Part shown: positions 17,907-30,554 of the stretch, piece after piece
Numbering within the stretch: the first letter of the stretch is position 1
Layout of the letters: every line of letters starts with the position of its first letter
Assembly (NCBI GenBank): GCA_003956705.1
Contig: QZCP01000479.1
Location: 62,001 to 126,000, forward strand
Direction of reading: 5' to 3'
Origin: Brevipalpus yothersi
Lineage: Eukaryota > Arthropoda > Arachnida > Trombidiformes > Tenuipalpidae
DNA: 64,000 nt
Position numbers and translations under genes: made by a program
Notes under the pieces: generated by a model
The model's input: only the letters and a program-made list of their open reading frames with translations
What the model was told of the DNA's origin: nothing
The model's database searches: none

Positions 17907-19106
17907 ACCCCCTGCCCATAATTCTTTGGACAAATTTCAAATACATTTCTCTCTGATACTATAGATGATAATGAGATGAAATTTTCATCGTGAGTAGTTA
18001 ATACACATACAAATTCAGTTCATAAGTTTCTCACTTAGAGGACCACGTTCAAAAAGTTCATGGACTTTCGAGCGAACATCTCTCATCAGGCTCTCGATCA
18101 GGGGCTGTTCACACTTTTTTAGCATAAAATTTATCCTTCTAGCCAATTGATTAACTGATTCAGCCTCCCAGTTGTTTTCATACACCTTTGAGGATAGAAT
18201 TGACCAAAAATTTTCTATTGGACGAGCTTATGGACAGTTTAGGGGGTTGTTCCGCTTTGGTACCATTTCGATACCATCTGACTTGATCCAGGTTGTCACA
18301 GTTCTAGCATAATGTGATGAAGCCAAATCAGGCCAGAAAATGAGGTCACAATCCGAATGATATTTTTTGATAAAATCCAATGGTCTTCTGGCCACACATT
18401 CTTGTAAATGGTTTTCCTGGTTTTCTAGACTTGAATCCAACATTAGCAGGGACTGTATTGATATTATCTGTATAAAAACCAGTATTTTTCGGGTTACTAT
18501 CATTGAAAAACTCGAAATATTTTTTATCGTCCATGATACGCGATGAGGTAACAAGTCGCATCGATATGACCCGTGCGCCTTTGTTGGGATCTCAGCGAGC
18601 TGTTTTTCTGTATATCTGGGTGCTTTCTTCCGCTCACGATAGATAATGCCACCTCCTTTGAGTATACGTTGAGCACTTGTCCTGGAAACTGGGAACCTTT
18701 TGGAAATTTCACCAAGTGTTTGACCGATCTTGTTTTTTGCATACCGACGAACTTTGGCCTTTAAAGGAGTCAGTATGGTTCTTGGTCGGCCTGATCTTGG
18801 CTTATCTAATAGCCCAACACCTTCTCTCATTCTTTTGATATTGGAATATATAGTACTTCTAGGAAATCCATATTTTTCCACTCCATGAAACACCGCACTA
18901 TCACTAACTTCTGGATGCTGATCGAGTAGTCTTTGAATACGAATTCGTAAAGTTGTTTTATTTTCCTTATTAATTGTTGAGAAACAATCAAATTTCCATG
19001 TAAACATCTAATGACTATGCTAAATAGCCTTGCGTATAGATATCCCTTTCAGCTCTCATGGTTAAGGAGGGAAAAATGATTGTCCAAAGACTCATGGGCA
19101 GGGGGT
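17907..19106 (-). mobile_element. Mariner/Tc1-like DNA transposon, 1200 bp, inactivated
   Basis: The ends are inverted repeats starting ACCCCCTGCCCAT and ending TTTGGACA, about 26 bp with two mismatches, at 17907 and 19106. Both are flanked by TA (17905-17906, 19107-19108), the mariner target duplication. The interior encodes one transposase on the minus strand. Intact ends and size show a full-length insertion rather than a fragment. The transposase has frameshifts and a stop, so this copy could move only in trans. Confidence 0.92.
18015..19007 (-). pseudogene. Broken DD37E mariner-like transposase
   Basis: The ATG at 19007 starts an N-terminal DNA-binding region with helix-turn-helix character and the linker GRPRTILTP. 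The frame runs cleanly to about 18570 and then shifts: the next segment (RLVTSSRIMDDKKYFEFF, holding the first catalytic Asp pair) is in another frame until about 18400, where the original frame returns with the second Asp in FWPDLASSHY. An in-frame TAA at 18230 replaces what is probably a Gln codon just before ARPIENFW, whose Glu is the third catalytic residue. I count 37 residues between the second Asp and that Glu, so the family is DD37E of the IS630-Tc1-mariner superfamily. The original frame would end at the TGA 18017-18015. Confidence 0.88.
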
Positions 19107-19108
19107 TA

Positions 19109-20228
19109 GATGATTCTTGAAAATTTTCGAATATTAGAAGATCCTAAAAAAGTTGACTTGATCATAGGCCTCTTGTTCTCTAAAAACAAAAGGAATGGGA
19201 CTGAGAATTCAGTCCCAGCAAACTACGCCATGCTCATGCTGAAAATAGGATTTTTTTCTGAGAAACCAGGTTTGCCATAGAATGAGCAAAAATTCTGGAT
19301 GAGGAAACAGATTTAAGTTGGAGAAGGTCAAGCTTCCACTTTTTTGTCAATGGCTGAACAGAAGTTGATTATGGATAAAGGTAAGATGTACAGTAATGAG
19401 ATGATCAAGAGAATGGTCCTAGTCTGTGATCTGGAACGGAGAGAATCAATCAAGTTCAGGAGGAAAAGTATCCCATTATCAGAATCCATGTGAATCGAAA
19501 GCTAACACTTGGTTTCGCGCAATACTGCCAAACTGGAAATTTCGGTAAATCATCTTCGACAATTCATTACAAGGAGGGGGAGATATGAATAAAGTTACGC
19601 GATTACCGCTCATAAAAAATAAACCAAAGTTAGTAATAATTTTATCTCAATCTAGCACCAGTAGAGACGTCTGTTGCCCTCATGTATATTCGAATCGAGA
19701 GAGAGAGGAAAAGTATTCGTTCAACTCAAAGTTTTTTCTGACAAAAAGGGAATACAATATGACGTGGGCGAGAATAATCTAGGGGAGATTTTGCTGATTT
19801 CTGCTCTTGATTCATGATGTAATGGATGAAAGAGGTTCTCAGTGGTAAGATGTGTTCCTAAGAGAGGATATAAGCACAGAAAACATTAGCTGTTTGCTAA
19901 TTAGAAGTGAGACTGTCATGAGTTGAGTCTGATGACATTTGGTGGGCTACTTGGAGAGAATGAATCAAATAATTTGGAGAACAAAAGTGATTTATCACTG
20001 GAAATTTTTATGAGCATGAAATACTGCTTCTTTCATATGTTAGAATCAATGAATGAGAGTATCATTCACTTGGAATATTCATCAAAAGAAAGAAAGAAAA
20101 AAGAGAAAAAACTTGTATCACATTCGAGACGCTAGATGCCTCTCAAAAACTGTCGAATATTCCAAAGTTCTGACAATTGTGAGTGAAAATGCTCGATTCG
20201 AGCCCCTCCATACTCTGAATAGGAGAGA

Positions 20229-20263
<35 letters not shown>

Positions 20264-20458
20264 CAAGTGTGTTATGATCGAGAGAGGGAAAGATCGCAAT
20301 GTGATTATAGGACACTTAGTTTGGTATTGATAGGCAGAAGAATGTATTCCTGCTTAATTTATGCCACCGTGATATGCTAGGCCAAATGTGAATAATATTC
20401 AGTATTTTCTTCTTTAGAACATTGATGTGGATAAACGTTCAGTATTTAATGTCCAAGA
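19109..20458. other. Intergenic, upstream of PLA2
   Basis: AT-rich, with a (GA)n microsatellite at 20231-20260. The plus-strand open frames at 19585 and 19923 are short and low-complexity. No convincing promoter element stands out before the PLA2 start. Confidence 0.5.
20231..20260. repeat. (AG)n microsatellite
   Basis: Perfect dinucleotide run of 15 units, one of many GA/TC tracts in the window. Confidence 0.95.
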
Positions 20459-22348
20459 ATGATTTTATCATATTTTTGTGTTAATAATATCATTGTGCAG
20501 CTATTTATCGTTATATTTTTTCGAACAATTGAAACTCTCAAGATAATCGTCGATGGTAGAGGAAATTATATTCTCGAAGAAATGCTAATTGATGGTGAAA
20601 GGATTGTTCGCATCAATTGGGACAATGTGGCCGCTCTAGTGACCACAGTCTCGGAATATAAACTCCAACAGGTAAAAAATTATCTTGTCATAAGTTTTTT
20701 TATGTCAAATTTCGAGTAATTTACTTGAACTTTTATGAAATTGATTATAATTCAACTTGCTTTTCAATTCAAGTCAATCATGATGAGCTGAGAAACTCTT
20801 TCTTCTGGAACAATTAATCTAACTTTCTCCAAAAATTCAAATTTTCTCTAGATAACTGATAATTTTCATATTTTAAACTCATGGTACATAAAAAATGAGC
20901 TGATTGATTGTGATTACAGCGAAGATAAAGTAGCAATAAAAAGACTCATCTCAGATGTATCCATTAGTCACAGCCCTCAAAGAATATGTGGACAATCATG
21001 GTAAGAATCTAAGAGAATAAAGATCTTTTCAAAATATGCAGGTAGCAGCTGTGATAGTCTCATTCAATTTTATCCCTCAAGTCACAGAATAAATACACCA
21101 ACATTGACCAAGAATTTGATGCCAAAATATCCTCAACTTTCTCCTATTGTGAATCGATTTGATTTGGTTCAAGAATGCATGAAGTTCCATGAAAGAATGA
21201 AAAATCGTACTAGGGTAAGATTCGATTGATGCGATATTGATGCTTCAATGTTTCCACTTCAAGTATGCTCATATTGTTTTTGTTTGTTGATTGCTTGTGA
21301 AATTTTTCTCTTCTTTTTCTCCAGAGAAACAGAAGTACAGACCTTTTAATGTTTCCGGGCACTAATTGGTGTGGAAAAGGAACCTCTAGTAAAAATTATC
21401 GTCACTTAGGTCCACGAGCCAGTACAGATCGTTGCTGTCGGGATCATGATCATTGCAAGCTAACAATTTCTCCGTTTGAGAGAAAATTTCATTTCTTCAA
21501 TTATCGCCTCTTTGTCATTAGTCATTGTGATTGTGATGAAAGGTAAGTTGTGCTGAAATTTTTCCTCAGTTCAATTATTACTGGTGAACAGTTGCTGAAG
21601 AAAGTTAAGTTTCTATTCATTCAGCGTTTTGACCCAGTTTGAATAATGAGCTAAGCATATGATGATGTGAGTGTATTTGACTTCAGCATTGAGCTATTTC
21701 ATCCCAGATAATGATTATTCCTTCTATCAAAAAAAATTATGATGGTCTTTAAGGAGGAATTTCTAGTGATTGTTTTTTATCGTGAATGATTGGAAAGTTT
21801 CCATGAAAGAAAATTTTTACATGATGCATCCTCGAGCTAAGGTCTTGCCTTAGGAGCTTTATTCTTGATCCTGTATCAATTAGGGAAAGCTTTCTCTATG
21901 GGAATTATGATCATCATCTTTATTGAAAAGGCATGGTGATGTACAGTAATAAGATGATCAAGAGGATGCCCATTGTCAATGATCTGGGATGGAGATCAAT
22001 CAGTGGAGTACATGGAAAAAAGATAGTATGAAAAAGGGAACATTTTGAAAAGTTGATCATTACACATGATGACAAGATATGCTCATTTGCTAGACTATGT
22101 TGAAGTGGAATCAATGTAAAAGTGAGAAGAAGAAAGAAAGACACAATCATTCAGTTCATAATAATGAAATCATGATGAAGAAGTAAGGAGGCAAGAAAAC
22201 TGTGGTTCTTGTGCGATCAATGGTCCTTGTTTACATCGGTTTGTATTCCCCATCAAGTATCAGCTTGAAGGTCTCTTGTCATGATGGACAAGAAGTAGGG
22301 AAGTAAAAAAAAGAACTTGGATGCTGGATTGTTAAGAAAATTAGGCAG

Positions 22349-22416
<68 letters not shown>

Positions 22417-24004
22417 CCTATCATAATCAGACATAAGATATAGACAAATGAGATGTCCGAGCAATAATTTTCAGATAACACAGGCTCTCCCACTCTTTTC
22501 TCTGTTTTCCACCTTCTCCTATCTACTCTTCTCCTTTCAATATTCTCAGCATCTTTTGTCGGAGAATCAATCGATTTGTGGAGAGGATCTACAAACTTTC
22601 AACATCATTTAGAATTTGGGCTTGATTCTCTCACAGAACAGTCCCAATGCCAGATAAACATATGCTGCTTCGAAGGGCAATTGCTTTATGCTGACCACAT
22701 TAAAGTGGAGCGTAGAAATTCTATGTGCTGTGTGTTGTGTGTGTTTATGATTGCCAACTAGTTCGGGTGAAGATAAATGATTCTCTGGTATCGAGACAAG
22801 TATGATTAGCCGATCAGTTGCAGACTATTTTCGTACAATAGAGTCTACCAAAAATGTGTATCTATGGATTTTATCTGAGCATGCTAGACCTTTAGACATT
22901 GAACGGGTTGCTTCTTACAAAGAGAGGCCTTTCCTATGGTCATCTAGTGGAGCGTGAAAAAAATCCCATTCACTGTGACCACTAACTGAATAACTGTGAT
23001 CTCTGAACTTGATACAAGAGGAATGAGAAAGAAAGAGAGAAGGAGAGAAAGGAAGAGAGAGAGAGAGACGGACAGAATGTAATTCCTTTGGTCACTATTG
23101 TGATGAAACTTATAGAACTGTAGTATTAACGCTACACTAGATTCACCGATCAGCATGGATCTAGCAATTGACCACCAATCATTTTATCATCTTCTAAGTG
23201 ACTCATTTTTGGATTACATTTATTTCTTGTAGCCATCGACAACTCACTAGGGAAGACAAGAAAAATAAGTCATTCTCATTCTCATGACAGTTACACTAGT
23301 CGTCCAATCTTCTCATATCTAGCCAGAATTGTTGCTGGCCTTGTCAGATGCACTGTAAATCGAGTGCTCTAATGAATCTCACATGGGAATGGATAGAAAA
23401 ACGTAGCAAATCTCGAAAAATACGGTTAACTGCATTCATTGTCTACAATTCTGAGAGAAATAGACTGTTGTTCCAATAGGTTGATCACAGAAAGTTTGTC
23501 AAGAAATCATAGCACACATTCTCAATTGTGAAGCGAAGTGATTGAGAATGTGAACTAATCAGATCTTCACAATTGAATTTTCCTATACCTCAAACATTCT
23601 TACCAGCTTTATGGTGAGATGTTAATGAAATTAGAAGATATTCGGTGCTTTTGAGAGGCATTGTTGGCAAACGATTCGAAGACATCTATGCACAATTATA
23701 TGATTGAAGAGGCAAAAATTTTCATGCTCACACACATTCATATTCAGATTAATTTGGTTCAAAAATGACTTCATAATGATTAACTGAATTCTTCTCGCTT
23801 ATTCAATACAGATTTCGGGCCTGCTTGCGATTAGCTAATACTGGTTCATCAAATCTTGTTGGTCGAGTGTTTTTCAATATAGTTCAGACCAAATGTTTCA
23901 CCTTAAAGACTGAAAAAGTATGCAAAAAAAGATCTTGGTGGGGAAACTGTATCAAAAAAGGCAGAGTGAAGAGAGCCCATTTGCGAGATGGCCTTCTCTA
24001 TTAA
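20459..24004 (+). CDS. Secreted group III (bee-venom-type) phospholipase A2, five exons
   Basis: The proposed exons are 20459-20671, 20955-21000, 21042-21214, 21325-21542 and 23812-24004, giving 280 codons with phases 0, 1, 0, 2 all consistent. The enzyme family cleaves the sn-2 acyl chain of phospholipids outside the cell. Exon 4 carries the calcium loop WCGKG and the active-site motif CCRDHDHC with the His-Asp pair. Exon 5 carries the Cys-rich C-terminal part (FRACLRL, VFFNIVQTKC) and ends at TAA 24002-24004. The N-terminus (MILSYFCVNNIIVQLFIVIF) is hydrophobic and could be a signal peptide or anchor; a propeptide of about 120 residues precedes the catalytic part. Exon 2 is short and its acceptor is the least certain. 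Intron 2 would be only 41 bp. Two orphan copies of exon 5 lie at 32388 and 42132. Confidence 0.8.
21543..23811. other. Fourth intron of PLA2
   Basis: The intron is 2.3 kb, from GTAAGT to AATACAG. It holds (GA)n tracts at 22354-22416 and around 23050, and no coding sequence that I can support. Its last ~350 bp are duplicated upstream of the orphan exon at 42132, so the duplication unit includes intron sequence. Confidence 0.7.
22354..22416. repeat. (GA)n microsatellite
   Basis: About 30 GA units with one AA interruption near 22396. Confidence 0.93.
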
Positions 24005-27000
24005 GGATTCATTTCAAGTTTCAAAAGTGATGAACTGTCATGAGACCTGAGAATATAAGTTATCTCACTCAACAAATTGATCTCATCTTGGAGATTTTAG
24101 CAGCACATTGATAGTATCGAATGATATTTTGTTTCACAAAAAGAATGATATAAATAATACTAACAATATAAATTGTATATATGTGAAAAATATTTCCTTT
24201 TGAGAATTAATTTTCTCAATCAAAATCAAAAGTCATCACTGAATTCAGCCTATTAGGTATGTAATCCAAAATATCACCTCATCTCCAAATACACATTTGC
24301 AGATTGTTTTCGGAAGTACAGGATTGTTTTGGAAGTACATGTATGTAATAATAAAATTCCCTACTGGACGATGCATACAGGAAATTGAAAAAATTTTTCA
24401 TGACATTTAAGACCGATGAAACGATCCCAATCATCTAAATCTAACTAATCACATCGAGGATTTCATCAAAAATATCTAACTAGAAGCATGAATATGATGA
24501 TCAACTTCTATCTCAAGAAAGCTATCAAGTCCGATTGAACGCCATCAAAAAGAAAATTTTATCCAAGAAATAACGGTTTAATCGGAACAAAATTTTATTT
24601 AATGATTTCAATGATTTTGAGTATTGAATTTTTATTGAAAATTCTTTCATCTATGGACATCTCAGTCACACTTTTCTAGTATTCGCATTATTACTACTAT
24701 CAACCAATTGTTAGATCATCAAATCTCCTGAGTAATTCAGAATAATCTTTTCGATTCGAAAGATTTGAGGTATTCAGCGATCTTTTTGCCGACTAGACTT
24801 TCAGTTTTTCCGCTGAAGTTTGATTTTTGAATCTTTTTGAAGTCATTGTATCATGTTATATTTGGGTTGCCGATAATCCGATATATTACAGTTAAATCCT
24901 ATGAAAAGATAGTGTTTAAAAATATGTACGAAAAAAGAACTAGACTATGAACGAACGAGGATCTCAGTTCTTGAAGCATGTACAAGCAAAGAAGGGAAGC
25001 AGCATCTGTTGTTGGTATTCTCTCTCTCTCTCTCTCTCTCTCTTGATAAGAACGGAGATTACCGGATATATGCGAGGATAAGACCCCCAAAAAACAGAGA
25101 AAAGTTGGTCAAAAACAGGTTTTTTTCTCCCAAAATTTGGCGATGAGAATAAGACCCTGGGTCTTATTCTCGGATAATTGTTCGGAAGAACGATATATCT
25201 GATGAATTCGATTATATAATTATCATAGATGTACTAAATAGTCATGAATGAAACTCAAAAAATCATATTTTCTCCTCAATAATGAGTTTTCATCGAGTTC
25301 CTGAAGAGGGTCTTATTCTCGTAGAAAAATACTTCATACGAGAATAAGACCTGGGTCCTATTCTCGGTAGGATCTTATCCTCGCATAAATCCGATAGTCA
25401 GAGATTGAAATGGAAATTATATCATAACATTGGGCGAATAAAATACTCACCTTGAACGATGTGTTTTTGGGACTTCCATAGCCATTACTTCCAAAATTCA
25501 CTGTAATGCTGAGGAATTTCCATGACCAATTGAGCACAAATTGTTGATTCACCGATGAATGCTCTAATATAAAACCTGACCAAATCATTGAGCATTGGGG
25601 TGAGGCTTATGGTGTCCAAATCATTTGTAAATCTTCATTGTGATCGGTTTTCGTCCTCATAAAGAACGTGAAATAAGAAGATAAACAATTTGAGAATGAG
25701 AAGAAAATGATGAAGGCAATTCTTATTACTATCAGTTCCTTCACTGCTTCACCTTTAGTGTATCGAAAGGAAAAGAGAGAGGACAAATTTTTTTACTCCA
25801 CTCTCTATCTTTGGAGTATTAATATCGGATGCTGGGATCGATGGTGTTTTTTCCAAAGAAAATTATCGTATCATCAAATTTGTCTTCTCTCTCTCAACCT
25901 TGCACCTTCGAATTTTAAAAAACAAATGCAACAATCACAAGAAAAATGGAGATACAATGTGTTGATGTGAATGAGGTGAAGAGAGAGAGAGAGAGAGAGC
26001 AAAGATAATGAAGGTTGAAGAGAAATGAGAAGAAATGGTAATGAATCGCAAGAGAGGTAAACTTCATTACATACTGGAGCTGGATGTAGAAAATTAAGAG
26101 CTAAAATAAGGGAAAGCTATTCACCACGCTAATAACTTCAGTATTGACAATTTATGAGAATCAAATGATTTTAAATGGATCCCATTGCACCAATTTCCGT
26201 TCTCATTATCAGCACCTTCTCTATTCAGCTCAACTATCTTGAAAACATACATAAACTATGCTGGAAAGTGGCCTCCATCTCAAACGTCCTCCGCTACCCA
26301 AAACTTACCTGCTCATTCCCAATTTTGTCCATTAATTGGATGATTGAAAAGACGGTGTTTTTCTCAAGTCTGCAAGCTCTCAGGTCTTGTGCTAGAGTTT
26401 TCAACCGGACAGAAGTAATTCTCTAGAAACTGCTACTTTTCAGCATTGCTCTTGATAATATTTGCTCAAAACTCGACACAAGTGTGTCTCTACCTTCTGC
26501 TCATTCAGCATCGTTTTCTTGACAGCGATATCTGAATGAGGAAAATTTCTCAGCATCCACTTTTGTGGAATTGATGCAAGATTTTTAGCTCATCGAAGAT
26601 GTCAATATAGCTGATTGATGGAGATTCAATAGCCATGAGAAGTATGACAACGTTTTTTTCTCTACAAACATTGGATAATCTCCAGATTGATATTGTGCTG
26701 TCTCTCAATACTTCTGAGTACTTTTAATCCAATCAAGTAGGGAGAAAAAAAAGAATTTCACCATGAAGGAGAGAAACCTTTGCTTCACTATCTTTAATCA
26801 TATCAAATGGTCCTGCCATTTAAGGAGAACAAAGTCAGAAAGTTATAAGAAAATGGTCCTGATTCATGTACTCAACATAACACGTATCATCAAGATTATG
26901 ACAAGATACTGAATCTCATTTTAAGTCATTTTTCCTAGAGATACATTGGAACATCTCTTCATTTGTATATTTCCGAAATGTTATGCTATGTTTTCGGGAT

Positions 27001-27851
27001 TAGCTTAATTTTCTTAGATCTTAATCAGTAACATCCAAGAGCACCATAAATGTAGCCTCATAATTTTTTAGCTTCACAAAACATCAGTGGAAATGAGGTT
27101 AATCCTTACTTTTAGATTTTTGGGTCATACATGGGCGTCTTTCTTGCTTGATAGTGATTGTAATTGGTGGCCGAATCGAGGATCAATCAAGGAAGAACAC
27201 AGAGAACACTATATCACACTTAAAACTGTCCATTATCAATCTTCAAAGCATTCCGAATCAAAACGTTTTTTCCACTACATTGAAATATTGTTGAGAGTCC
27301 ACATGGAACACATTTTCATAAGATGCACGCACCAACTACAGATGTGAATGTTGGTTCAAAATCCCTTGTTTTCGGCAAAAAGATTATTGTTTCCATTCCA
27401 TAACAAAGTTGATCACTTGAAACTCTATTATATCACATAGACAAGTTGGTAGTTCATGGCAAGAGAAAAAAAGAAGAGATATTTAACCATCTTCGGATGG
27501 TTGAGGAAGATTTTAAAGTGTTGAAATTCTTCGTTTCTCGAGTATTGAAGATGCGTGAACACCAATGAAAAGAATTTCATTCTTCATCCTAGTCTCGGAA
27601 TGAATTCTCTTCATCTTTCTTATCAATCGATTACTTTCTCAAATTATCATATCCATCTTATCCTATAAAGAAAAGCACCATATTTTGATATTTAAACTTG
27701 TCAACTATTCTTTTTATTGCAATTTTAGCTTATCAATCTTGCTTTGATTGAGTTTACAATAAAATTGTATCTTTGGAAAGAGGTTAGGACTCGGAAATCA
27801 ATAAAATTTGAGGAGAAAAATTTTTTTCATCTGTGGAACGAGGGTCATGCA
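24005..27851. other. Duplicated non-coding block P1 and start of block A1
   Basis: From about 23300 to 26100 this sequence recurs at 32290-33830 and 41660-44100 with interruptions. From about 26900 it recurs at 36390 onward. It contains a minus-strand exon-like frame (25588-25443) ending at a good AAG/GTGAGT donor, with a copy at 33236-33100 and a decayed one near 43080-42970. I cannot connect that frame to further exons. A plus-strand frame at 25707-25970 (copy at 33356-33619) is probably fortuitous. No gene is supported here. Confidence 0.55.
25062..25393. mobile_element. MITE-like element, 332 bp, present in one duplicate only
   Basis: The ends are imperfect inverted repeats (CCGGATATATGCGAGG at the left; TCGGATTTATGCGAGG when the right end is reverse-complemented), flanked by TA on both sides. 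The paralogous block at 33040-33055 runs straight from GAACGGAGATC to CAGAGATTGG without it, so this is an insertion after the duplication. The interior holds alternating-orientation copies of GAGAATAAGACC, including a 27-bp perfect palindrome at 25146-25172. No coding capacity. Confidence 0.75.
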
Positions 27852-28811
27852 TTATCCTCTCTTGATGGGAAAAGGGTTGGTTTGATAATCTACCAAACAC
27901 ACTTTTTTTTTCCACTCGTAGTCACGCAGCATTTGAATTGGATATTCTGGTAGTTTCGTTACCATCCCATTGCTACCGCTCCTGTTAAGAACGATAGGGG
28001 AATCGTTTAGACAAAATTGAACATACCTTAAATGGATCACTTACCCCAGAAATTTCCTTACATGATCCCGAAACAGCCCATCAGACCAATGGTCTTCTGC
28101 CAAATCCCATAGCTTAGTAATGGTGTTGGCTAATTTTTCGTGATTCTTGAGATAAATAGCCTCTTCTATGAGGGGGTTCAGGAAGTAGGGGATTTTGTAG
28201 TTAAACACTTGCCAAACAGGTAAGTATCCCAGTTGTTCACTGAATCCGTTAACTGTTTCGATGGGTTTTTGGTCTCTCATACCAAGATCTACTTTACCAT
28301 TGATGATTTTTATTAATGTCTTGTTTGTGGTGAATGGTTCGAGGTGCATGATCTGCTCCTTCTTATTTACCAGAATTACCATTCCAAACTTTCGTCGTGA
28401 TGATCTGATAACTGGTAACAACAGCTCCGCTAACCTGCTAACCGCCTCCGTTTGTCTGGTTGAATCTGATCCTTCCAGTTCGAGTTCCAAAATTAGAAGC
28501 AGAAAATTTTCCGCAAACTTGCTGGATTGTGGGTTCACTAGTTCTTCCAAGGCTTGAATATAAGGGCCAATCGGTTCATTTCCGATCTCGAGAGGGGTGC
28601 CATCTTTCTCGAAGGACACGGTATTTAGAAGTCCGTTGGCTCCCTCCGAAAAACCTTGCTGGATCATACTTATAATCGGGTTCTTTAATATCACGTAAAA
28701 ATATCTCGTGTAGGTCGTGCCTGTGTTCGGGTATAGGCTGCAGGGATTGGGGTTAGTATTTTCCCCATGAACAAGACTGAAGATAAAAAAGAACGCAACA
28801 AAATAATTCAT
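27852..28811 (-). CDS. Secreted protein family A, copy 1 (two exons, intact)
   Basis: Start is the ATG at 28811, chosen because it opens a signal peptide (MNYFVAFFFIFSLVHG) alignable with copy 2. Exon 1 is 28811-28045 and exon 2 is 27981-27852, split by a 63-bp intron with donor GTAAGT and acceptor AACAG; together they give 298 codons before TAA. The mature protein has only two cysteines that are shared by both copies, one near the N-terminus (NPCSLYPN) and one in exon 2 (VCLVDYQ), so a single disulfide joining the two ends is likely. That pairing supports the exon 2 assignment. If the intron is retained, the TAA inside the donor ends the protein right after ...RKFLG and drops the second Cys. 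I do not recognise the family or its function. It lies among PLA2 and family B genes. Confidence 0.72.
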
Positions 28812-29773
28812 TGTAAACGTATTGTCGTTGATATAAGTTTCAACAGGAAGAAAATAAACTGAAGATTTCTTAGTTAAGAATGAGGAGTGGTATTGGAATT
28901 TCAAATGAATATGTTCTTATTCAGTATCCTCAATTCAAACCAAAAGCTAGGGAGCATCAAAACTGACTCCCAATCAATATCGCTCACTCGATTGAATTAT
29001 CTTTTTGATGAATAATCTTGGGAAGAAATAGGAATCATCTCTCATGAATATGGATAAGAATTGAAGCTAATTTAAGCAGAGAGCTAGCTGACACAATGTA
29101 AGTGACTCATTCAAAGGGGAGGATTACTTGTGATTGATTAGCAGAAGGGAAATACAGACAAATTGGTCCAAGACTGTAATTAGCTTGAATTTTCTTCAGA
29201 AATTCAGGCGTTTCTGAGTATTTCCAGACAAATATGAAGATTAATACCGATGACTACATTGTCTGGTAGACTGATTCCCAATCATTAGCTCCAAAATTCA
29301 ACCAATTACATTAGCCCCGAAGAAATTCTCAGACTTTTTATGGGTAAACACAATGAGTAGAAAGAAAATTTCCAATGTCAGACATATACACTTATGATTT
29401 TTGAGCACATGAAAGTATTTCATCGCTAATTTTCACCATCAAACTCTTCTTTCCTGAGCAGTTATCTTACCGCTAGAAAAAAGCCTTATCTTAGAGCTAA
29501 CGGATGATTAAGTGGGAATATTCAATGACAAGTTACTGACCTCTGGTCAAACATGATGCAAAAAAACAATACCATCGAGAAATACTCTAGCTAGTCAACA
29601 TTGATCATTGATTGAGGGAAATATGAGACCTCGGTACAACAGATTAACAATACAGGGAAGTTTCATTTGTATACGCTCAATTTTTCATTAGAATCTCCTT
29701 TGATCCATTTGGATTTGATATGAGACAAAAGTTAGTGATGAAATTATTGGAACAAGAGAACAAGAGAAGAAGG

Positions 29774-29821
<48 letters not shown>

Positions 29822-30554
29822 AAGAGAGAGAAAGCGCTTCATGCTATCCAGTGTGTAGACAGCGGGAAGCGCTTCAATATTTCCCAATTTTTACTCTAAT
29901 CCAACTGGGCCATCGTATGACGAGTCCTACCGACTTGGGTTAATTTTTCATCGAGTCCCATGAATTATCAAAACTTCTCACATACTGCTCCTCATACAGT
30001 AAGTAAGAATCAACTAGTAAAGTGATCGTTCTGGGAGGGAGGTTTTAAGTTAATATACTTGCTCATGAATGTATCTGTTTGAAAACACATACATTTCTCA
30101 CTAATCGCTTTTGGAAATATAGGATCCATCCTTTTCTATGGATAAGATTGATTTTCACTTTTCAGCGATCACAGAGATCAGATCAGATACAATCATGCAA
30201 TAAATACTCCGTTTTCCTCCAGGCTCGAACTTATGGTTGTACCCATGAATATTAGGAGAATCATGCTACGGCTATTATTCATCTGATACTTGATTACAAT
30301 TAACTTTGATAGCAGAGACTGTAATCATAATTAGGGGAGAGGAGAGCGAGAGAGAGGAAGAGAGAGCAAAATCTCCGAATAAACATTGAATCAATTTTTT
30401 TCTAATTTCTAGAGCCATTTTCAGAAAATCTTGGACTGCATAGCACTCTCAACAGATTTTTGGATAAATTCTACTACTTTTGCATGGAATTTGTGGCGTT
30501 GAGTTACCAAACTCAACGTTACCATGTTGATACTATGAATTCTTTCAAAGATTA
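28812..30554. other. Intergenic, duplicated flank of family A
   Basis: Largely repeated at 38280-39480 (for example the segment around 29613 matches 39111). Includes a (GA)n tract at 29777-29817. No gene seen. Confidence 0.6.
29777..29817. repeat. (GA)n microsatellite
   Basis: About 20 GA units; the paralogous flank near 39245 keeps only a few, so the tract has expanded or contracted since duplication. Confidence 0.9.

Noticed and set aside
25443..25588. Minus-strand exon-like frame with AAG/GTGAGT donor in three blocks
   Set aside because: The donor is convincing, but no upstream start or downstream acceptor in phase was found and the copy near 42970-43080 has a stop and frameshift.
25707..25970. 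Plus-strand frame of 87 codons, also present at 33356-33619
   Set aside because: Both copies are in recently duplicated DNA, so sharing is expected; no domain or splice context, and the third copy is not preserved.
27087..27347. Plus-strand frame of 86 codons, partly repeated at 36573
   Set aside because: Similarity follows the segmental duplication; differences between copies are not biased to synonymous sites and another frame is equally open at 36634.
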